A stretch of DNA of 64,000 bases. It comes from Rhizobacter sp. Root404. Its GTDB lineage: Bacteria; Pseudomonadota; Gammaproteobacteria; Burkholderiales; Burkholderiaceae_C. The DNA lies in the NCBI RefSeq assembly GCF_001425865.1, contig NZ_LMDS01000004.1, positions 866,718 to 930,717 on the forward strand. The letters run 5' to 3'. This document shows positions 25,913 through 35,184 of the stretch, piece by piece. Positions within the stretch are counted from its first letter, which is position 1. The number at the start of each line of letters is the position of its first letter. The position numbers and the translations under genes were made by a program. The notes beneath the pieces are model-generated. The model was not told where the DNA came from. It did not search any database and saw only the letters and a program-made list of their open reading frames with translations.

Positions 25913-26551
25913 CTACTCGCTGCCGACCAGGCCGTTGCGGATGGCGTAGACCGTCATCTCGGAGTTGTTCGCCAGGCCCAGCTTCTCGAGCACCCGCGCG
26001 CGGTACACGCTGACGGTCTTCGGGCTCAGCATCAGTTCCTCGGCGATGTCCGAGAGGCGCTTGCCGGACGCGATCATCACGAGCGTCTGCAGCTCGCGGT
26101 CCGACAACTTCTCGTGCGCGTTGGCGATCATCGGCGTGGTCAGGCTCTCGACCAGCATCTGCGCGATCTCGGGCGTCACGTACTTGCGGCCCTGCGCGAC
26201 GGTGCGCACCGCGGCGACGATCTGCGCCGGGTCGCCCCCCTTGTTGACATAGCCGTAGGCGCCGGCCCGCAGCGCGCGGATCGCGTACTGGTCCTCGGGG
26301 TACATCGAGACGACGAGCACGCGCATCGTCGTGACCTCGTCCTTCAGCACGTGCAGCACGTCCAGCCCGCTGCGGCCGGGCAGGTTGATGTCGAGCACGA
26401 GCACGTCGGCGGTGTGGTCGCGCATCAGCGTGCGCAGTTCGCCGTAGTCGCCGGCCTCGCCGACGACCTCGATGTCCGGGGCGTCGGACAGCGTGTCGCG
26501 GATGCCGCGCCGGATCAGCGCGTGGTCGTCGCAGAGAAAGACCTTGATCAT
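25913..26551 (-). CDS. NarL/UvrY-type response regulator
   Basis: 212 residues. The receiver (VFLCDDHALIRRGI, phospho-acceptor in VLVLDINLPGRSG, VVSMYPED, Lys in YVNKGGD) is joined to a LuxR helix-turn-helix (LSDRELQTLVMIASGKRLSD, LSPKTVSVYRARVLEKL). The sequence is close to the UvrY/GacA layout. It is the second gene of an operon with the receiver-kinase protein, 25 bases downstream, and together they make a two-component system. Targets are unknown. The divergent position next to the chemotaxis operon makes motility or biofilm control a reasonable but unproven guess. Confidence 0.93.
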   Translation of the reverse strand: MIKVFLCDDHALIRRGIRDTLSDAPDIEVVGEAGDYGELRTLMRDHTADVLVLDINLPGRSGLDVLHVLKDEVTTMRVLVVSMYPEDQYAIRALRAGAYGYVNKGGDPAQIVAAVRTVAQGRKYVTPEIAQMLVESLTTPMIANAHEKLSDRELQTLVMIASGKRLSDIAEELMLSPKTVSVYRARVLEKLGLANNSEMTVYAIRNGLVGSE

Positions 26552-26576
26552 GGGAGAGCCCGGCAGATGGAGGTGG

Positions 26577-27758
26577 TCACAAGGCGCCCCACTGGCTCGG
26601 GTCGTCGTCGTCGCGCGGCGCGATCTCCGGCCGGCTCGCGGTGCCGGGCAGCGTCAGCGGGATCGACAGGATCAGCGTCGTCCCGCCGGAGCCGCTGGTC
26701 AGGTCGACCCAGCCGCCGACCGTGCCGGCCCGCTCGTGCAGGCCGCGGATGCCGAACGAGCGCGCCTTCGCGAGATCGTCGGCCGACAGGCCGCGGCCGT
26801 TGTCGCTGATCTCGAGCGAGAGCACGCCGCCGGCCAGCGCCAGGTCGAGCTGCACGCGCGTCGCCTGGGCGTGCTTGGTGACGTTGGTCAGCGCCTCCTG
26901 CGCGGTCCGGTACGCGACCAGCGGCACGCCGGACGGCAGTTCGGGTGCGTCGGTGGGCAGGCGGATCTCGCAATCGATGCCGGTGCGCTTCTCGAACCGC
27001 GAGGCCAGCCAGTGCAGTGCCGCGACCAAGCCCTGCTCGAGGATCGCCGGGCGCAGGTTGTGCATGATCCGCTTGCTGGAGTCGATCGCCAGCGTGACGG
27101 TCTCCAGCGCTGAGCTGACGCGCCCGAGGACCTCGGCCGAGTCGGAGTGGCGCGCGATCCAGGCCAGGTCGAACTTCAGCGCGGTCAGCGAGCCGCCGAC
27201 ATCGTCGTGAATTTCGCGCGCGATCGCGATGCGCTCCTGCTCGATGCTGTTCTGCAGGTGCTGGGCGAGCTCGCGCAGGCGCTGCTTGGATTCGTCGAGC
27301 TCGCGGTCGGCCCGCACCCGGGCGCGCCGGGTCTCGGTGGCCTCGACCGCGTGCATCAGCGCCGGGACCAGCCGCGCCAGGTTGTTCTTCAGCAGGTAGT
27401 CGCTGGCGCCATTGCGCATCGCCTTGACCGCGGTGTCCTCGCCGATCTCGCCCGAGACCAGGATGAACGGCAGGTCGCGGCCGCTGGCCTTCAGCAGGTC
27501 GAGCGCGACCAGGCCCGAGAAGCCCGGCAGGTTGTAGTCGGAGATGATCGCGTCCCACTCGGCCCGCTCGATCGCGTCGAGGAACTCGGCCTCGGAGTCG
27601 ATGCGCCGCATCTTGACCCGCAGCCCGCCGCGCGCCAGGTGGACGAAGGTCAGGTCGTGGTCGGCCTCGGAATCCTCCAGATGCAGGACCCGCAGCTCAC
27701 GCTCGAATCCCGGCGGCGGACCGGGCGAACGCGGTGCAAACGGGGACAGGGTCGGCAT
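26577..27758 (-). CDS. Receiver-histidine kinase fusion (REC-HisKA_3-HATPase)
   Basis: 393 residues from ATG 27758. An N-terminal receiver (VLHLEDSEADHDL, phospho-acceptor in AIISDYNLPGFSG, ILVSGEIG, LLKNNLA) is fused through a coiled coil to a NarX-type kinase: HisKA_3 with ERIAIAREIHDDVGGSLTAL and HATPase_c with RTAQEALTNVTKHA, DNGRGL and GIRGLHERA. There is no membrane segment, so its input is probably phosphate on the receiver or a partner protein. It pairs with the downstream NarL-type regulator. A longer start at 27821 is possible but adds low-complexity sequence. Confidence 0.9.
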   Translation of the reverse strand: MPTLSPFAPRSPGPPPGFERELRVLHLEDSEADHDLTFVHLARGGLRVKMRRIDSEAEFLDAIERAEWDAIISDYNLPGFSGLVALDLLKASGRDLPFILVSGEIGEDTAVKAMRNGASDYLLKNNLARLVPALMHAVEATETRRARVRADRELDESKQRLRELAQHLQNSIEQERIAIAREIHDDVGGSLTALKFDLAWIARHSDSAEVLGRVSSALETVTLAIDSSKRIMHNLRPAILEQGLVAALHWLASRFEKRTGIDCEIRLPTDAPELPSGVPLVAYRTAQEALTNVTKHAQATRVQLDLALAGGVLSLEISDNGRGLSADDLAKARSFGIRGLHERAGTVGGWVDLTSGSGGTTLILSIPLTLPGTASRPEIAPRDDDDPSQWGAL

Positions 27759-27768
27759 TCGCGCAGTA

Positions 27769-27793
27769 TGCCCCGCTCCGCCGCGGCGGGGCA
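27769..27793. other. Inverted repeat in the divergent spacer before the chemotaxis operon
   Basis: TGCCCCGC (27769-27776) and GCGGGGCA (27786-27793) form an 8-bp stem with a 9-base loop. No T-run follows on either strand. It lies between the divergent receiver-kinase and CheZ-like genes and could be an operator or an mRNA 5' structure. Confidence 0.45.
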
Positions 27794-27934
27794 ATCGAAG
27801 CCGAGCAACGCCTTCGGGCACCCGAAAAGCGCGTCATTCGTCCGCTTGTTCGCGCTCAGGTCCGCCGCCCGGCGGCCGAAAAGACCGGAGATGCGCAAAC
27901 CCGCACCTGCGCGCCGACCGACGACGGAATTACG

Positions 27935-28390
27935 ATGCCCAATTCACCTGCCCTAGACGTGCCGCCCTCCGCGCCGATGCCGTTGCTCGCCGCGGCCGAC
28001 CTTCAGGACAACCTGATGACGGCGACGCACGACCTCGACCGCCTGCAGACGCTGCTGGCGCACGCCTGCGACGAGCTGCTGAGCGGCTTCCATGGCGCGG
28101 CCGGCGAGATCCAGGAACTGGTCGACGCGGCGCAGGACACGCCGTCCCCGGAGCTGTTCGACGGGGTTATGCAGCACCTGGGCGGCGCGATCACCGCGCT
28201 GCAGTTCCAGGACATGGCCTCGCAGCTGATCGCGCACACCCACCGCCGCCTGCGCCACTGCGCCGACCGGCTGGCCCGCGAGACGATGGGCGGCGACGAC
28301 GACGGCGCGGCCGTCGTCGAGGATCCGCCGCTGCGGCCGAACCCGGTCACGCAGGACGAGATGGACGCCGGCTCGATCGAGCTGTTCTGA
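27935..28390 (+). CDS. CheZ-like CheY-phosphate phosphatase candidate
   Basis: 151 residues, mostly helical, opening the chemotaxis operon. The stretch ITALQFQDMASQLIAHTHRRL matches the catalytic helix of CheZ, keeping the Asp and Gln four residues apart (Asp93, Gln97) that in E. coli CheZ (Asp143, Gln147) attack CheY-phosphate. The C-terminus (TQDEMDAGSIELF) resembles the acidic/hydrophobic tail by which CheZ grips CheY. It is about 60 residues shorter than E. coli CheZ and sits before, not after, cheY. What is seen is the motif and the position; phosphatase activity is inferred. ATG 27935 is the first start after the spacer. Confidence 0.65.
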   Translation: MPNSPALDVPPSAPMPLLAAADLQDNLMTATHDLDRLQTLLAHACDELLSGFHGAAGEIQELVDAAQDTPSPELFDGVMQHLGGAITALQFQDMASQLIAHTHRRLRHCADRLARETMGGDDDGAAVVEDPPLRPNPVTQDEMDAGSIELF

Positions 28391-28401
28391 CCCCCGTCCG
28401 C

Positions 28402-28429
28402 TCAAGAACTCACCCCGAACAACCGACAA
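28402..28429 (+). promoter_or_regulatory. Candidate sigma-28 (FliA) promoter before cheY
   Basis: TCAAGAAC (28402-28409), 12 bases, then ACCGACAA (28422-28429). This resembles the flagellar TCAAG/GCCGATA pattern with two mismatches in the -10 part. It lies 24 bases before the cheY start. Suggestive only. Confidence 0.35.
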
Positions 28430-28452
28430 CGCCCTGGGAACCCGGAGAAACC

Positions 28453-28815
28453 ATGAATTCAATCCTTGCCGTCGACGACTCGGCATCCATGCGCCAGATG
28501 GTGGCCTTCACGCTGAAGAGCGCCGGCTACAGCGTCGTCGAGGCCGTCGATGGGCAGGATGCGTGGGAGAAGACGGCGAAGACCGACTTCGACCTGGTGC
28601 TGACCGACCAGAACATGCCGCGCCTGGACGGCATCGGCCTGACGCGCAAGCTGCGCGACAACCCCAAATTCAAGAGCACGCCGATCCTGATCCTGACCAC
28701 CGAGTCGAGCGACCAGATGAAGCAGGCCGGCCGCGCCGCGGGCGCCACCGGCTGGCTCGTCAAGCCCTTCGATCCGGCCAAGCTGATCGAGGTCATCCGC
28801 AAGGTGATCCGCTGA
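28453..28815 (+). CDS. cheY: Chemotaxis response regulator CheY
   Basis: A 120-residue stand-alone receiver. Acidic pair Asp8-Asp9 in AVDDSASMRQ, phospho-acceptor Asp52 in VLTDQNMPRLDG, Thr-Thr in ILTTESSDQ and Lys in LVKPFDP. Phospho-CheY binds the flagellar motor switch or, in other arrays, a pilus motor. The frame is open far upstream, but ATG 28453 with GGAG eight bases before it is the family start. It lies 62 bases behind the CheZ-like gene and 27 before cheA, so it belongs to the same operon. Confidence 0.96.
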   Translation: MNSILAVDDSASMRQMVAFTLKSAGYSVVEAVDGQDAWEKTAKTDFDLVLTDQNMPRLDGIGLTRKLRDNPKFKSTPILILTTESSDQMKQAGRAAGATGWLVKPFDPAKLIEVIRKVIR

Positions 28816-28842
28816 TCGCGGGGCCCATCAACAGGAGCGAGC

Positions 28843-30978
28843 ATGGGTGAAATGACGCAAGAAGGCGCGAACATCGGCGCAGGCATCGACCTGAGCCAGT
28901 TCTACCAGGTGTTCTTCGAGGAAGCGGGCGAGAACCTAGACCGCATGGAAGCGCAGCTGCTGGAGATCGACATCGCAGCCGCCGACGACGAGGAACTGAA
29001 CTCGATCTTCCGCTGTGCGCATTCGGTCAAGGGCGGCGCTGCCACCTTCGGCTTTGCCGACGTGGCCGAGCTGACCCACCAGATGGAAACGCTGCTCGAC
29101 AAGCTGCGCCGCCACGAGCTGACGCCGACGGCGGCGATGGTCGACGTGCTGCTGCAGTCGGGTGACGCATTGCGTGCCCAGCTGGCACGCCACCAGGGTG
29201 CCGGCGGCGATCCGATTGACACCACGGACCTGCTCACGAGCATCCGCGCGATGAGCGCCGGCCAGGCGCCGGCCGCGCCGATCGCCAAACCGATCGCCGA
29301 AGCGCCTGTGGCGCCCGTTCGCGCCGAAGCGCTGGCAGCATTGGTGGAAACCGCGCCGGCAGATCCGTCGCTGGCCCGGGAACTCGAGGTGCGCGTCGGC
29401 CCGCTGGCCGATCCAGCCCGCGCCGACAACCTGGTCGAGCTGTTCAAGGAGATCACCGACCTCGGCACGATCGAGCCGATCGACGGCGGCCAGGCCGGCG
29501 ACGGCATTCGCCGCTTCCGCGTCATCACCACCAGCAGCGACAACGACCTGCTGGACCTGTTCACGTTCCATGTCGCCCGCGAAGAAGTCGCACTGCTGCC
29601 GATGACCGAGGGCTATGGCTTCCACGCCGGCTCGCCGGGCGCGCCGCCGGCCGCCGAACTGGAGCATCGCGATCCGGGCTACGGCTTCTTCGACAACGCC
29701 CCGGGCGCGCCCGGTGCCGTCGAGGCGCCCGCCGCGGGCCCGTCCGTGGCCGCCGCCGAAGCGGCTCGCCCGCGCGTCGCGCCGAAGGCCGAGAAGGCCC
29801 CCGCGGCCGCGCTCGAATCGTCGACGCTCCGTGTCTCGGTCGAGAAGGTCGACCAGCTGATCAACCTGGTGGGCGAGCTCGTCATCACCCAGGCGATGCT
29901 GGCGCAGAACAGCAAGCAGATCGATCCGGCGCTGTACCAGCAGCTCGCCGCCGGCCTCGCCGACCTGGACCGCAACACCCGCGACCTGCAAGAGTCGGTG
30001 ATGTCGATCCGGATGATTCCGATGTCGATGGTGTTCAGCCGCTTCCCGCGCATGTTGCGCGACCTGGCCGCCAAGCTCGGCAAGAAGGTCGAGTTCGTGA
30101 CCCAGGGCGAGGCGACCGAACTCGACAAGGGCCTGGTCGAGAAGATCACCGACCCGCTGACGCACCTGGTGCGCAACAGCTGCGACCACGGCATCGAGAT
30201 GCCCGAGGAGCGCCTGGCGAAGGGCAAGCCCGAGCACGGCACCATCACGCTCGCGGCCTCGCACCAGGGCGGCTCGATCCTGATCGAGGTGCGCGACGAC
30301 GGCAAGGGCCTGTCGCGCGAGAAGCTGATCAAGAAGGCCCGCGAACGCGGCATCGACGCGCCCGATTCGATGACCGACAGCGAGGTCTGGAGCCTGATCT
30401 TCGCGCCCGGCTTCTCCACCGCCGAGGTCGTCACCGACGTCTCGGGCCGCGGGGTCGGCATGGACGTCGTGAAGAAGAACATCACCGCGCTCGGCGGCAC
30501 GGTCGAGATCGACTCGGCCGAGGGCTACGGCATGAGCGTCAAGGTGCGCCTGCCGCTGACGCTGGCGATCATGGACGGCATGTCGGTCGGCGTCGGCGAC
30601 GAGGTCTACATCCTGCCGCTGTCCTCGGTGATCGAATCGTTCCAGGTCAAGGCCGACACGATCAAGACGATTGGCGGCAGCGGCCGCGTGATCGAGGTCC
30701 GCGAGGAATTCATGCCGGTGCTCGATCTCGAGCAGGTGTTCGGGGTGCCGCGTGCGGACTTCGAGAACGCCGGCGGGATCATGGTCGTTGCCGAGGCCGA
30801 AGGCGGCCGCGTCGCGCTGCTGGTCGACCAGCTGCTCGGCCAGCAGCAGGTCGTCGTCAAGAACCTCGAAGCCAACTACCGCCGCGTCAACGACATCTCG
30901 GGCGCCACGATCATGGGCGACGGCCGCGTTGCGCTGATCCTGGACGTCGGCAGTCTGGTGCGGCGCTCGCGCCACTGA
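28843..30978 (+). CDS. cheA: Chemotaxis histidine kinase CheA
   Basis: 711 residues. HPt (P1) domain with the phosphorylated His60 in [17 protein letters not shown] variable region includes a P2-like segment ([17 protein letters not shown]) and Ala/Pro-rich linkers. P3 dimerisation follows ([27 protein letters not shown]), then P4 ATPase with [25 protein letters not shown] and [13 protein letters not shown], and a C-terminal CheW-like P5 domain. It takes input from the MCPs through CheW and phosphorylates CheY. The start ATG 28843 follows GGAGCG. All catalytic boxes are intact. Confidence 0.97.
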   Translation: MGEMTQEGANIGAGIDLSQFYQVFFEEAGENLDRMEAQLLEIDIAAADDEELNSIFRCAHSVKGGAATFGFADVAELTHQMETLLDKLRRHELTPTAAMVDVLLQSGDALRAQLARHQGAGGDPIDTTDLLTSIRAMSAGQAPAAPIAKPIAEAPVAPVRAEALAALVETAPADPSLARELEVRVGPLADPARADNLVELFKEITDLGTIEPIDGGQAGDGIRRFRVITTSSDNDLLDLFTFHVAREEVALLPMTEGYGFHAGSPGAPPAAELEHRDPGYGFFDNAPGAPGAVEAPAAGPSVAAAEAARPRVAPKAEKAPAAALESSTLRVSVEKVDQLINLVGELVITQAMLAQNSKQIDPALYQQLAAGLADLDRNTRDLQESVMSIRMIPMSMVFSRFPRMLRDLAAKLGKKVEFVTQGEATELDKGLVEKITDPLTHLVRNSCDHGIEMPEERLAKGKPEHGTITLAASHQGGSILIEVRDDGKGLSREKLIKKARERGIDAPDSMTDSEVWSLIFAPGFSTAEVVTDVSGRGVGMDVVKKNITALGGTVEIDSAEGYGMSVKVRLPLTLAIMDGMSVGVGDEVYILPLSSVIESFQVKADTIKTIGGSGRVIEVREEFMPVLDLEQVFGVPRADFENAGGIMVVAEAEGGRVALLVDQLLGQQQVVVKNLEANYRRVNDISGATIMGDGRVALILDVGSLVRRSRH

Positions 30979-31051
30979 GCGCTCGTCCGTTCATCCCCAC
31001 TCGCCCGCGCGGCTTGCGGCAACCCACTCCACCGCTGAATTCCCCAACACC

Positions 31052-32620
31052 ATGTCCCTGAACAACCTGCGCATCGCCACCCGGCTCGGACTCGGCTTCG
31101 GCGCCGTGCTGGTCCTGCTGCTCTTCATCGTGTTCTTCGCGTGGCGGCAGCTGCAGTCGACCGACGCCGGCCTCACCGCGTCGCTGAGCTCCCAGCAGCA
31201 GGCCGGCCTGGCCCAGGAGTGGAAAGGCAAGACCGAACTGAACGTGGCGCGGGCCGTGGCCATCGCCAAGTCGAGCGGCCAGCCGGAGGTGCAGGCCTAC
31301 TTCGACCCGCTGGTCAAGCAGACCTCGGCCGAGATCGGCGTGATCCAGAAGCAGCTCGAGGGGCTGGTCAGCGGCGACGAGGGCAAGACGCTGATGACAA
31401 CCGTGGCGCGCCAGCGCGAGGACTACATCGCCAAGCGCAACCTGGTGTTCGGCGCGATCAAGCAGGCCGATTACCTGCTTGCCGAGTCGCTGCTCAAGGA
31501 AAAGATGCTGCCCGCGTCGACCGCCTACCTGGCGGCGATGGACAAGGTCCATGCCTTCCACACCACGCGCGCCGCGCAGGAGTCGACGACGCTCGAGGCC
31601 GGCATCCGTACCGCCGGCAAGGTGCTCCTCGGGTTGCTCGGCCTGGCCCTCGCGCTGGGTGCCACGATGGCCTTCGTGATCACCCGTTCGGTGACGGTGC
31701 CGCTGCACGAGGGCGTGGCCGCCGCCGCGACGATCGCCGAAGGCGACCTGTCGCAGACGCTGATCTCGACCCGCCGCGACGAACTCGGCGACATGCTGCG
31801 CACGCTCGGCCGCATGCAGGCCGCACTGCGCACGCTGGTCGGCGAGGTGCGCAGCTCGACCGACAGCATCCAGACCGCCAGCAGCGAAGTGGCGATGGGC
31901 AACCAGGACCTGTCGGCCCGCACCGAGCAGACCGCGTCCAACCTGCAGCAGACGGCCTCGTCGATGGAGCAGGTCACCGGCACCGTCAAGCACACGGCCG
32001 ATGCCGCGCTCCAGGCCAAGCAGCTGGCGCTGTCGGCGGCCGAAGTCGCCGCACGCGGCGGCAGCGTCGTCGCGCAAGTGGTCGCGACGATGGAGGACAT
32101 CAACGGCTCGTCCAAGAAGATCGCCGACATCATCGGCGTGATCGACGGGATCGCGTTCCAGACCAACATCCTCGCGCTGAACGCGGCCGTCGAGGCGGCG
32201 CGCGCCGGCGAACAGGGCCGCGGCTTCGCGGTCGTGGCCGGCGAGGTGCGCTCGCTCGCACAGCGCTCGGCGACGGCGGCGCGCGAGATCAAGGGCCTGA
32301 TCGGCGCCAGCGTCGACAAGGTCGCCGGCGGCTCGCGCCTGGTGGCCGATGCGGGCCGCACGATGACCGAGATCGTCGGCTCGGTGCAGCGCGTCTCGGA
32401 CATCATCGGCGAGATCACGGTCGCCTCGAACGAACAGAGCAGCGGCATCAGCCAGATCAATGGCGCAGTGACTCAGTTGGACCAGATGACGCAGCAGAAC
32501 GCCGCGCTCGTCGAAGAGTCGGCCGCCGCCGCCGAGAGTTTGCGCGAGCAGGCGGCGCGGCTGTCGCAGGTGGTCTCCACCTTCCGGCTGGACGCCCGCA
32601 CGCCGGCAATGGCCGCGTGA
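31052..32620 (+). CDS. Methyl-accepting chemotaxis protein (first)
   Basis: 522 residues. A first membrane segment ([18 protein letters not shown]), a four-helix-bundle periplasmic domain of about 150 residues, a second segment ([19 protein letters not shown]), HAMP, then the long cytoplasmic coiled coil. The signalling tip is the invariant [20 protein letters not shown] region. It ends ...TPAMAA and has no C-terminal CheR/CheB docking pentapeptide. It is an operon member between cheA and cheW. The ligand is unknown; 4HB domains usually bind small organic molecules or binding proteins. Confidence 0.96.
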   Translation: MSLNNLRIATRLGLGFGAVLVLLLFIVFFAWRQLQSTDAGLTASLSSQQQAGLAQEWKGKTELNVARAVAIAKSSGQPEVQAYFDPLVKQTSAEIGVIQKQLEGLVSGDEGKTLMTTVARQREDYIAKRNLVFGAIKQADYLLAESLLKEKMLPASTAYLAAMDKVHAFHTTRAAQESTTLEAGIRTAGKVLLGLLGLALALGATMAFVITRSVTVPLHEGVAAAATIAEGDLSQTLISTRRDELGDMLRTLGRMQAALRTLVGEVRSSTDSIQTASSEVAMGNQDLSARTEQTASNLQQTASSMEQVTGTVKHTADAALQAKQLALSAAEVAARGGSVVAQVVATMEDINGSSKKIADIIGVIDGIAFQTNILALNAAVEAARAGEQGRGFAVVAGEVRSLAQRSATAAREIKGLIGASVDKVAGGSRLVADAGRTMTEIVGSVQRVSDIIGEITVASNEQSSGISQINGAVTQLDQMTQQNAALVEESAAAAESLREQAARLSQVVSTFRLDARTPAMAA

Positions 32621-32653
32621 GTCCCGAATTCCTCGCGCATTTCTCGCTTTAGA

Positions 32654-32665
32654 TTTGTTAACAAA
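32654..32665. other. AT-rich palindrome between the first mcp and cheW
   Basis: TTTGTTAACAAA is a perfect 12-base palindrome in an otherwise GC-rich gap, 16 bases before the cheW start. It could be an operator for an internal promoter. It is not a terminator, as it has no following T-run. Confidence 0.5.
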
Positions 32666-32681
32666 CGTCGAAAGAGACACC

Positions 32682-33194
32682 ATGGACATGATCACCGACG
32701 CCCGCCAGATCGCCTCCCACGAAAGCGCCCGCGCGGCGGCTGCCGCCGGCGGCGAGTTCCTCACCTTCCGCCTCGGCGCCGAGGAATACGGGATCGACAT
32801 CCTGAAGGTCCAGGAAATCCGCTCGTACGAGCCGCCGACCCGCATCGCGAATGCACCGCCGTTCATCAAGGGCGTCGTCAACCTGCGCGGCGTGATCGTC
32901 CCGATCGTCGACCTGCGCCTGAAGCTCTCGTGCGAGACCGCCGAATACAACAGCTTCACGGTCGTGATCGTGCTGAACGTCAAGGGCCGCGTCGTCGGCG
33001 CCGTCGTCGACTCGGTCTCCGATGTGCTCGCGCTCGACGCGGACACGATCAAGCCGGCCCCCGAGATGAGCTCGGCGGTCGACACCAGTTTCATCACCGG
33101 CATCGGCAGCGTGGCCGAGCGGATGCTCATCCTGATGGACATCGAGGGCCTGATGGCCAGCGAAGAGATGGGCCTGATCAACACGATTCACTGA
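32682..33194 (+). CDS. cheW: Chemotaxis coupling protein CheW
   Basis: 170 residues. The SH3-like CheW fold is shown by [46 protein letters not shown] and [11 protein letters not shown]. CheW links receptors to CheA in the signalling array. ATG 32682 is preferred over a TTG at 32655 because an AAAGAGA purine tract precedes it. It lies between the two mcp genes of the operon. An N-terminal extension of about 20 residues ([20 protein letters not shown]) precedes the fold and is longer than in E. coli CheW. Confidence 0.96.
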   Translation: MDMITDARQIASHESARAAAAAGGEFLTFRLGAEEYGIDILKVQEIRSYEPPTRIANAPPFIKGVVNLRGVIVPIVDLRLKLSCETAEYNSFTVVIVLNVKGRVVGAVVDSVSDVLALDADTIKPAPEMSSAVDTSFITGIGSVAERMLILMDIEGLMASEEMGLINTIH

Positions 33195-33200
33195 AAGAGC

Positions 33201-33220
33201 GGACGCTCGCTCGAGCGTCC
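33201..33220. other. Hairpin between cheW and the second mcp
   Basis: GGACGCTCGCTCGAGCGTCC is a near-complete inverted repeat (9-bp arms, 2-base centre) starting six bases after the cheW stop. It lacks a T-run, so it is more likely an mRNA-stabilising or partial-attenuation hairpin than a full terminator. Confidence 0.6.
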
Positions 33221-33277
33221 GTACCCGCGGCAGAGCAGTTCTGGAGCCGCTTTACAGCCACAAAGGATCCAGCGGCA

Positions 33278-35122
33278 ATGAAAGTCATCGGCAACATGAA
33301 GGTCGGCATGCGTCTCGGACTGGGCTTCGCCGCCCTGTTGACGCTGCAGCTGGTCACCACCGGTATCGGCATGCGCCAGATGGCGGACCTGTCCAGCAAT
33401 GTCACGACCATCACCGAAGTCGGCGAGGCCAAGCTGAAGGCGCTGAACGACATCTCCGCCAACATCGGCGCGCGCGCCATCGCCGCGCGCAACCTCGCGC
33501 TGCTGACCGAGCCCGCGGCCCAGAAGCCGGACCTGGAGCGTGTCAAGACCGCCCAGACCGCGATCGACAAGGGCATCGCCGAACTGACCGCCGTGATGCA
33601 GAAGTCACAGGAGTCGTCGAGCGCGGAAGAGCGCGAAATGCTGGACAAGCTGCGCTCGCTGGAAGGCAAGTACCTGCCGATCGCCACGCGCATCGTCGGC
33701 CTGGCCACGACGCAGAAGACCGAGGAGGCCGTGAAGGCGCTGACCCAGGACTGCATGCCGCTGCTGACCCAGGTGATCGGCCATGTCGCCGCGTTCAACG
33801 ATCTGCTGAAGAAGGAATCGTTCGACAGCGCGGCCGCCGCCCAGGCCACCTACGAACGGGCCAAGTGGCTGATCATCGTGATCAGCGCCGCCTCGCTGGC
33901 CCTGGGGATCTTCATCGCCTGGCTGCTGACGCGCTCGATCACCCGTCCGCTGCACGAGGCCGTCTCGGTGGCTCGCCGCGTCGCCGAAGGCGACCTGACG
34001 ACCCACATCGAGGTCAGGAACACCGACGAGGCCGGCCAGCTGCTGGCCGCGCTGAAGCAGATGAACGACAGCCTGGTGAAAGTGGTCGGCAACGTGCGCC
34101 ACGCCAGCGATTCGATCTCGACCGGCTCGACCGAGATCGCCGCCGGCAACCAGGACCTCAGCTCGCGCACCGAGCAGCAGGCCAGCGCGCTCGAGGAGAC
34201 CGCCGCCTCGATGGAACAGCTCGGCGCCACCGTCCGCCAGAACGCCGACAACGCCAAGCAGGCGAACCAGCTGGCCCAGAACGCCAGCACGGTCGCGGTT
34301 CGCGGCGGTGACGCCGTCGGTCAGGTCGTCGAGACGATGAAGGGCATCAACGAGTCGTCGCGCAAGATCGCGGACATCATCAGCGTGATCGACGGCATCG
34401 CGTTCCAGACCAACATCCTGGCGCTGAACGCGGCAGTCGAAGCCGCCCGGGCCGGCGAACAGGGCCGCGGCTTCGCGGTCGTCGCCTCGGAAGTGCGCAG
34501 CCTCGCGCAGCGCAGCGCCGATGCGGCCAAGGAAATCAAGGCGTTGATCTCGGCGAGCGTCGAGCGCGTCGAGCAGGGCACCGTGCAGGTCGACCAGGCC
34601 GGCGCGACGATGACCGAAGTCGTGACCTCGATCAAGCGCGTCACCGACATCATGGCCGAGATCAGCGCCGCGAGCACCGAGCAGAGCGCCGGTGTGGCGC
34701 AGGTCGGCGACGCCGTCACCGAGATGGACAAGACCACGCAGCAGAACGCCGCGCTGGTCGAGGAAAGCGCCGCCGCCGCCGAGAGCCTGCGCAACCAGGC
34801 CCAGCAGCTGGTCGCCGCAGTCGCAGTGTTCAAGCTGGCCGACGATGGGCGCCATCACGTGGCCGCCACCCCGGCCGCGCCGAGCAAGCCGGCAGCGCCG
34901 GTCGCCGCCAAGGCCCGCGCCGCGGTGCCGACGCTGCACCACGCGGTCGCGCCGACTGCCGCGCCGGTTGGCGCGACCACGCCGCCGGCCGAGCGGCGCG
35001 GCCCGAACCGCGCGACCAACGTGGTCCGTCCGACCTTCACGCCGCCGGCACCCGCCGCGAAGGCCGACAGCCCCGCCGCGGCCGCCGCCAAGAGCGGCAC
35101 CGACGACTGGGAATCGTTCTGA
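33278..35122 (+). CDS. Methyl-accepting chemotaxis protein (second), with CheR/CheB docking tail
   Basis: 614 residues. Two membrane segments ([20 protein letters not shown] and [20 protein letters not shown]) enclose a four-helix-bundle sensor. HAMP and the cytoplasmic hairpin follow (tip [20 protein letters not shown]). After the coiled coil comes a flexible Ala/Pro-rich arm of about 85 residues ending in DWESF, very like the NWETF pentapeptide that tethers the methyltransferase CheR and methylesterase CheB in enteric receptors. Start MKVIGN at 33278 is chosen from the family. It is the last gene of the operon, followed by a hairpin. Confidence 0.96.
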   Translation: MKVIGNMKVGMRLGLGFAALLTLQLVTTGIGMRQMADLSSNVTTITEVGEAKLKALNDISANIGARAIAARNLALLTEPAAQKPDLERVKTAQTAIDKGIAELTAVMQKSQESSSAEEREMLDKLRSLEGKYLPIATRIVGLATTQKTEEAVKALTQDCMPLLTQVIGHVAAFNDLLKKESFDSAAAAQATYERAKWLIIVISAASLALGIFIAWLLTRSITRPLHEAVSVARRVAEGDLTTHIEVRNTDEAGQLLAALKQMNDSLVKVVGNVRHASDSISTGSTEIAAGNQDLSSRTEQQASALEETAASMEQLGATVRQNADNAKQANQLAQNASTVAVRGGDAVGQVVETMKGINESSRKIADIISVIDGIAFQTNILALNAAVEAARAGEQGRGFAVVASEVRSLAQRSADAAKEIKALISASVERVEQGTVQVDQAGATMTEVVTSIKRVTDIMAEISAASTEQSAGVAQVGDAVTEMDKTTQQNAALVEESAAAAESLRNQAQQLVAAVAVFKLADDGRHHVAATPAAPSKPAAPVAAKARAAVPTLHHAVAPTAAPVGATTPPAERRGPNRATNVVRPTFTPPAPAAKADSPAAAAAKSGTDDWESF

Positions 35123-35148
35123 CGACCCGCTAGCGCCGTGACGACGAC

Positions 35149-35178
35149 AGGGCCGCGCGATGCGGCCCTTCGCCTTTT
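35149..35178 (+). terminator. Probable intrinsic terminator of the chemotaxis operon
   Basis: AGGGCCGC (35149-35156), loop GCGAT, GCGGCCCT (35162-35169), then TCGCC and TTTT (to 35178). The 8-bp GC-rich stem sits 26 bases after the last mcp stop. The T-run is displaced by a few bases, so efficiency is uncertain. Confidence 0.65.
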
Positions 35179-35184
35179 CAGCCG

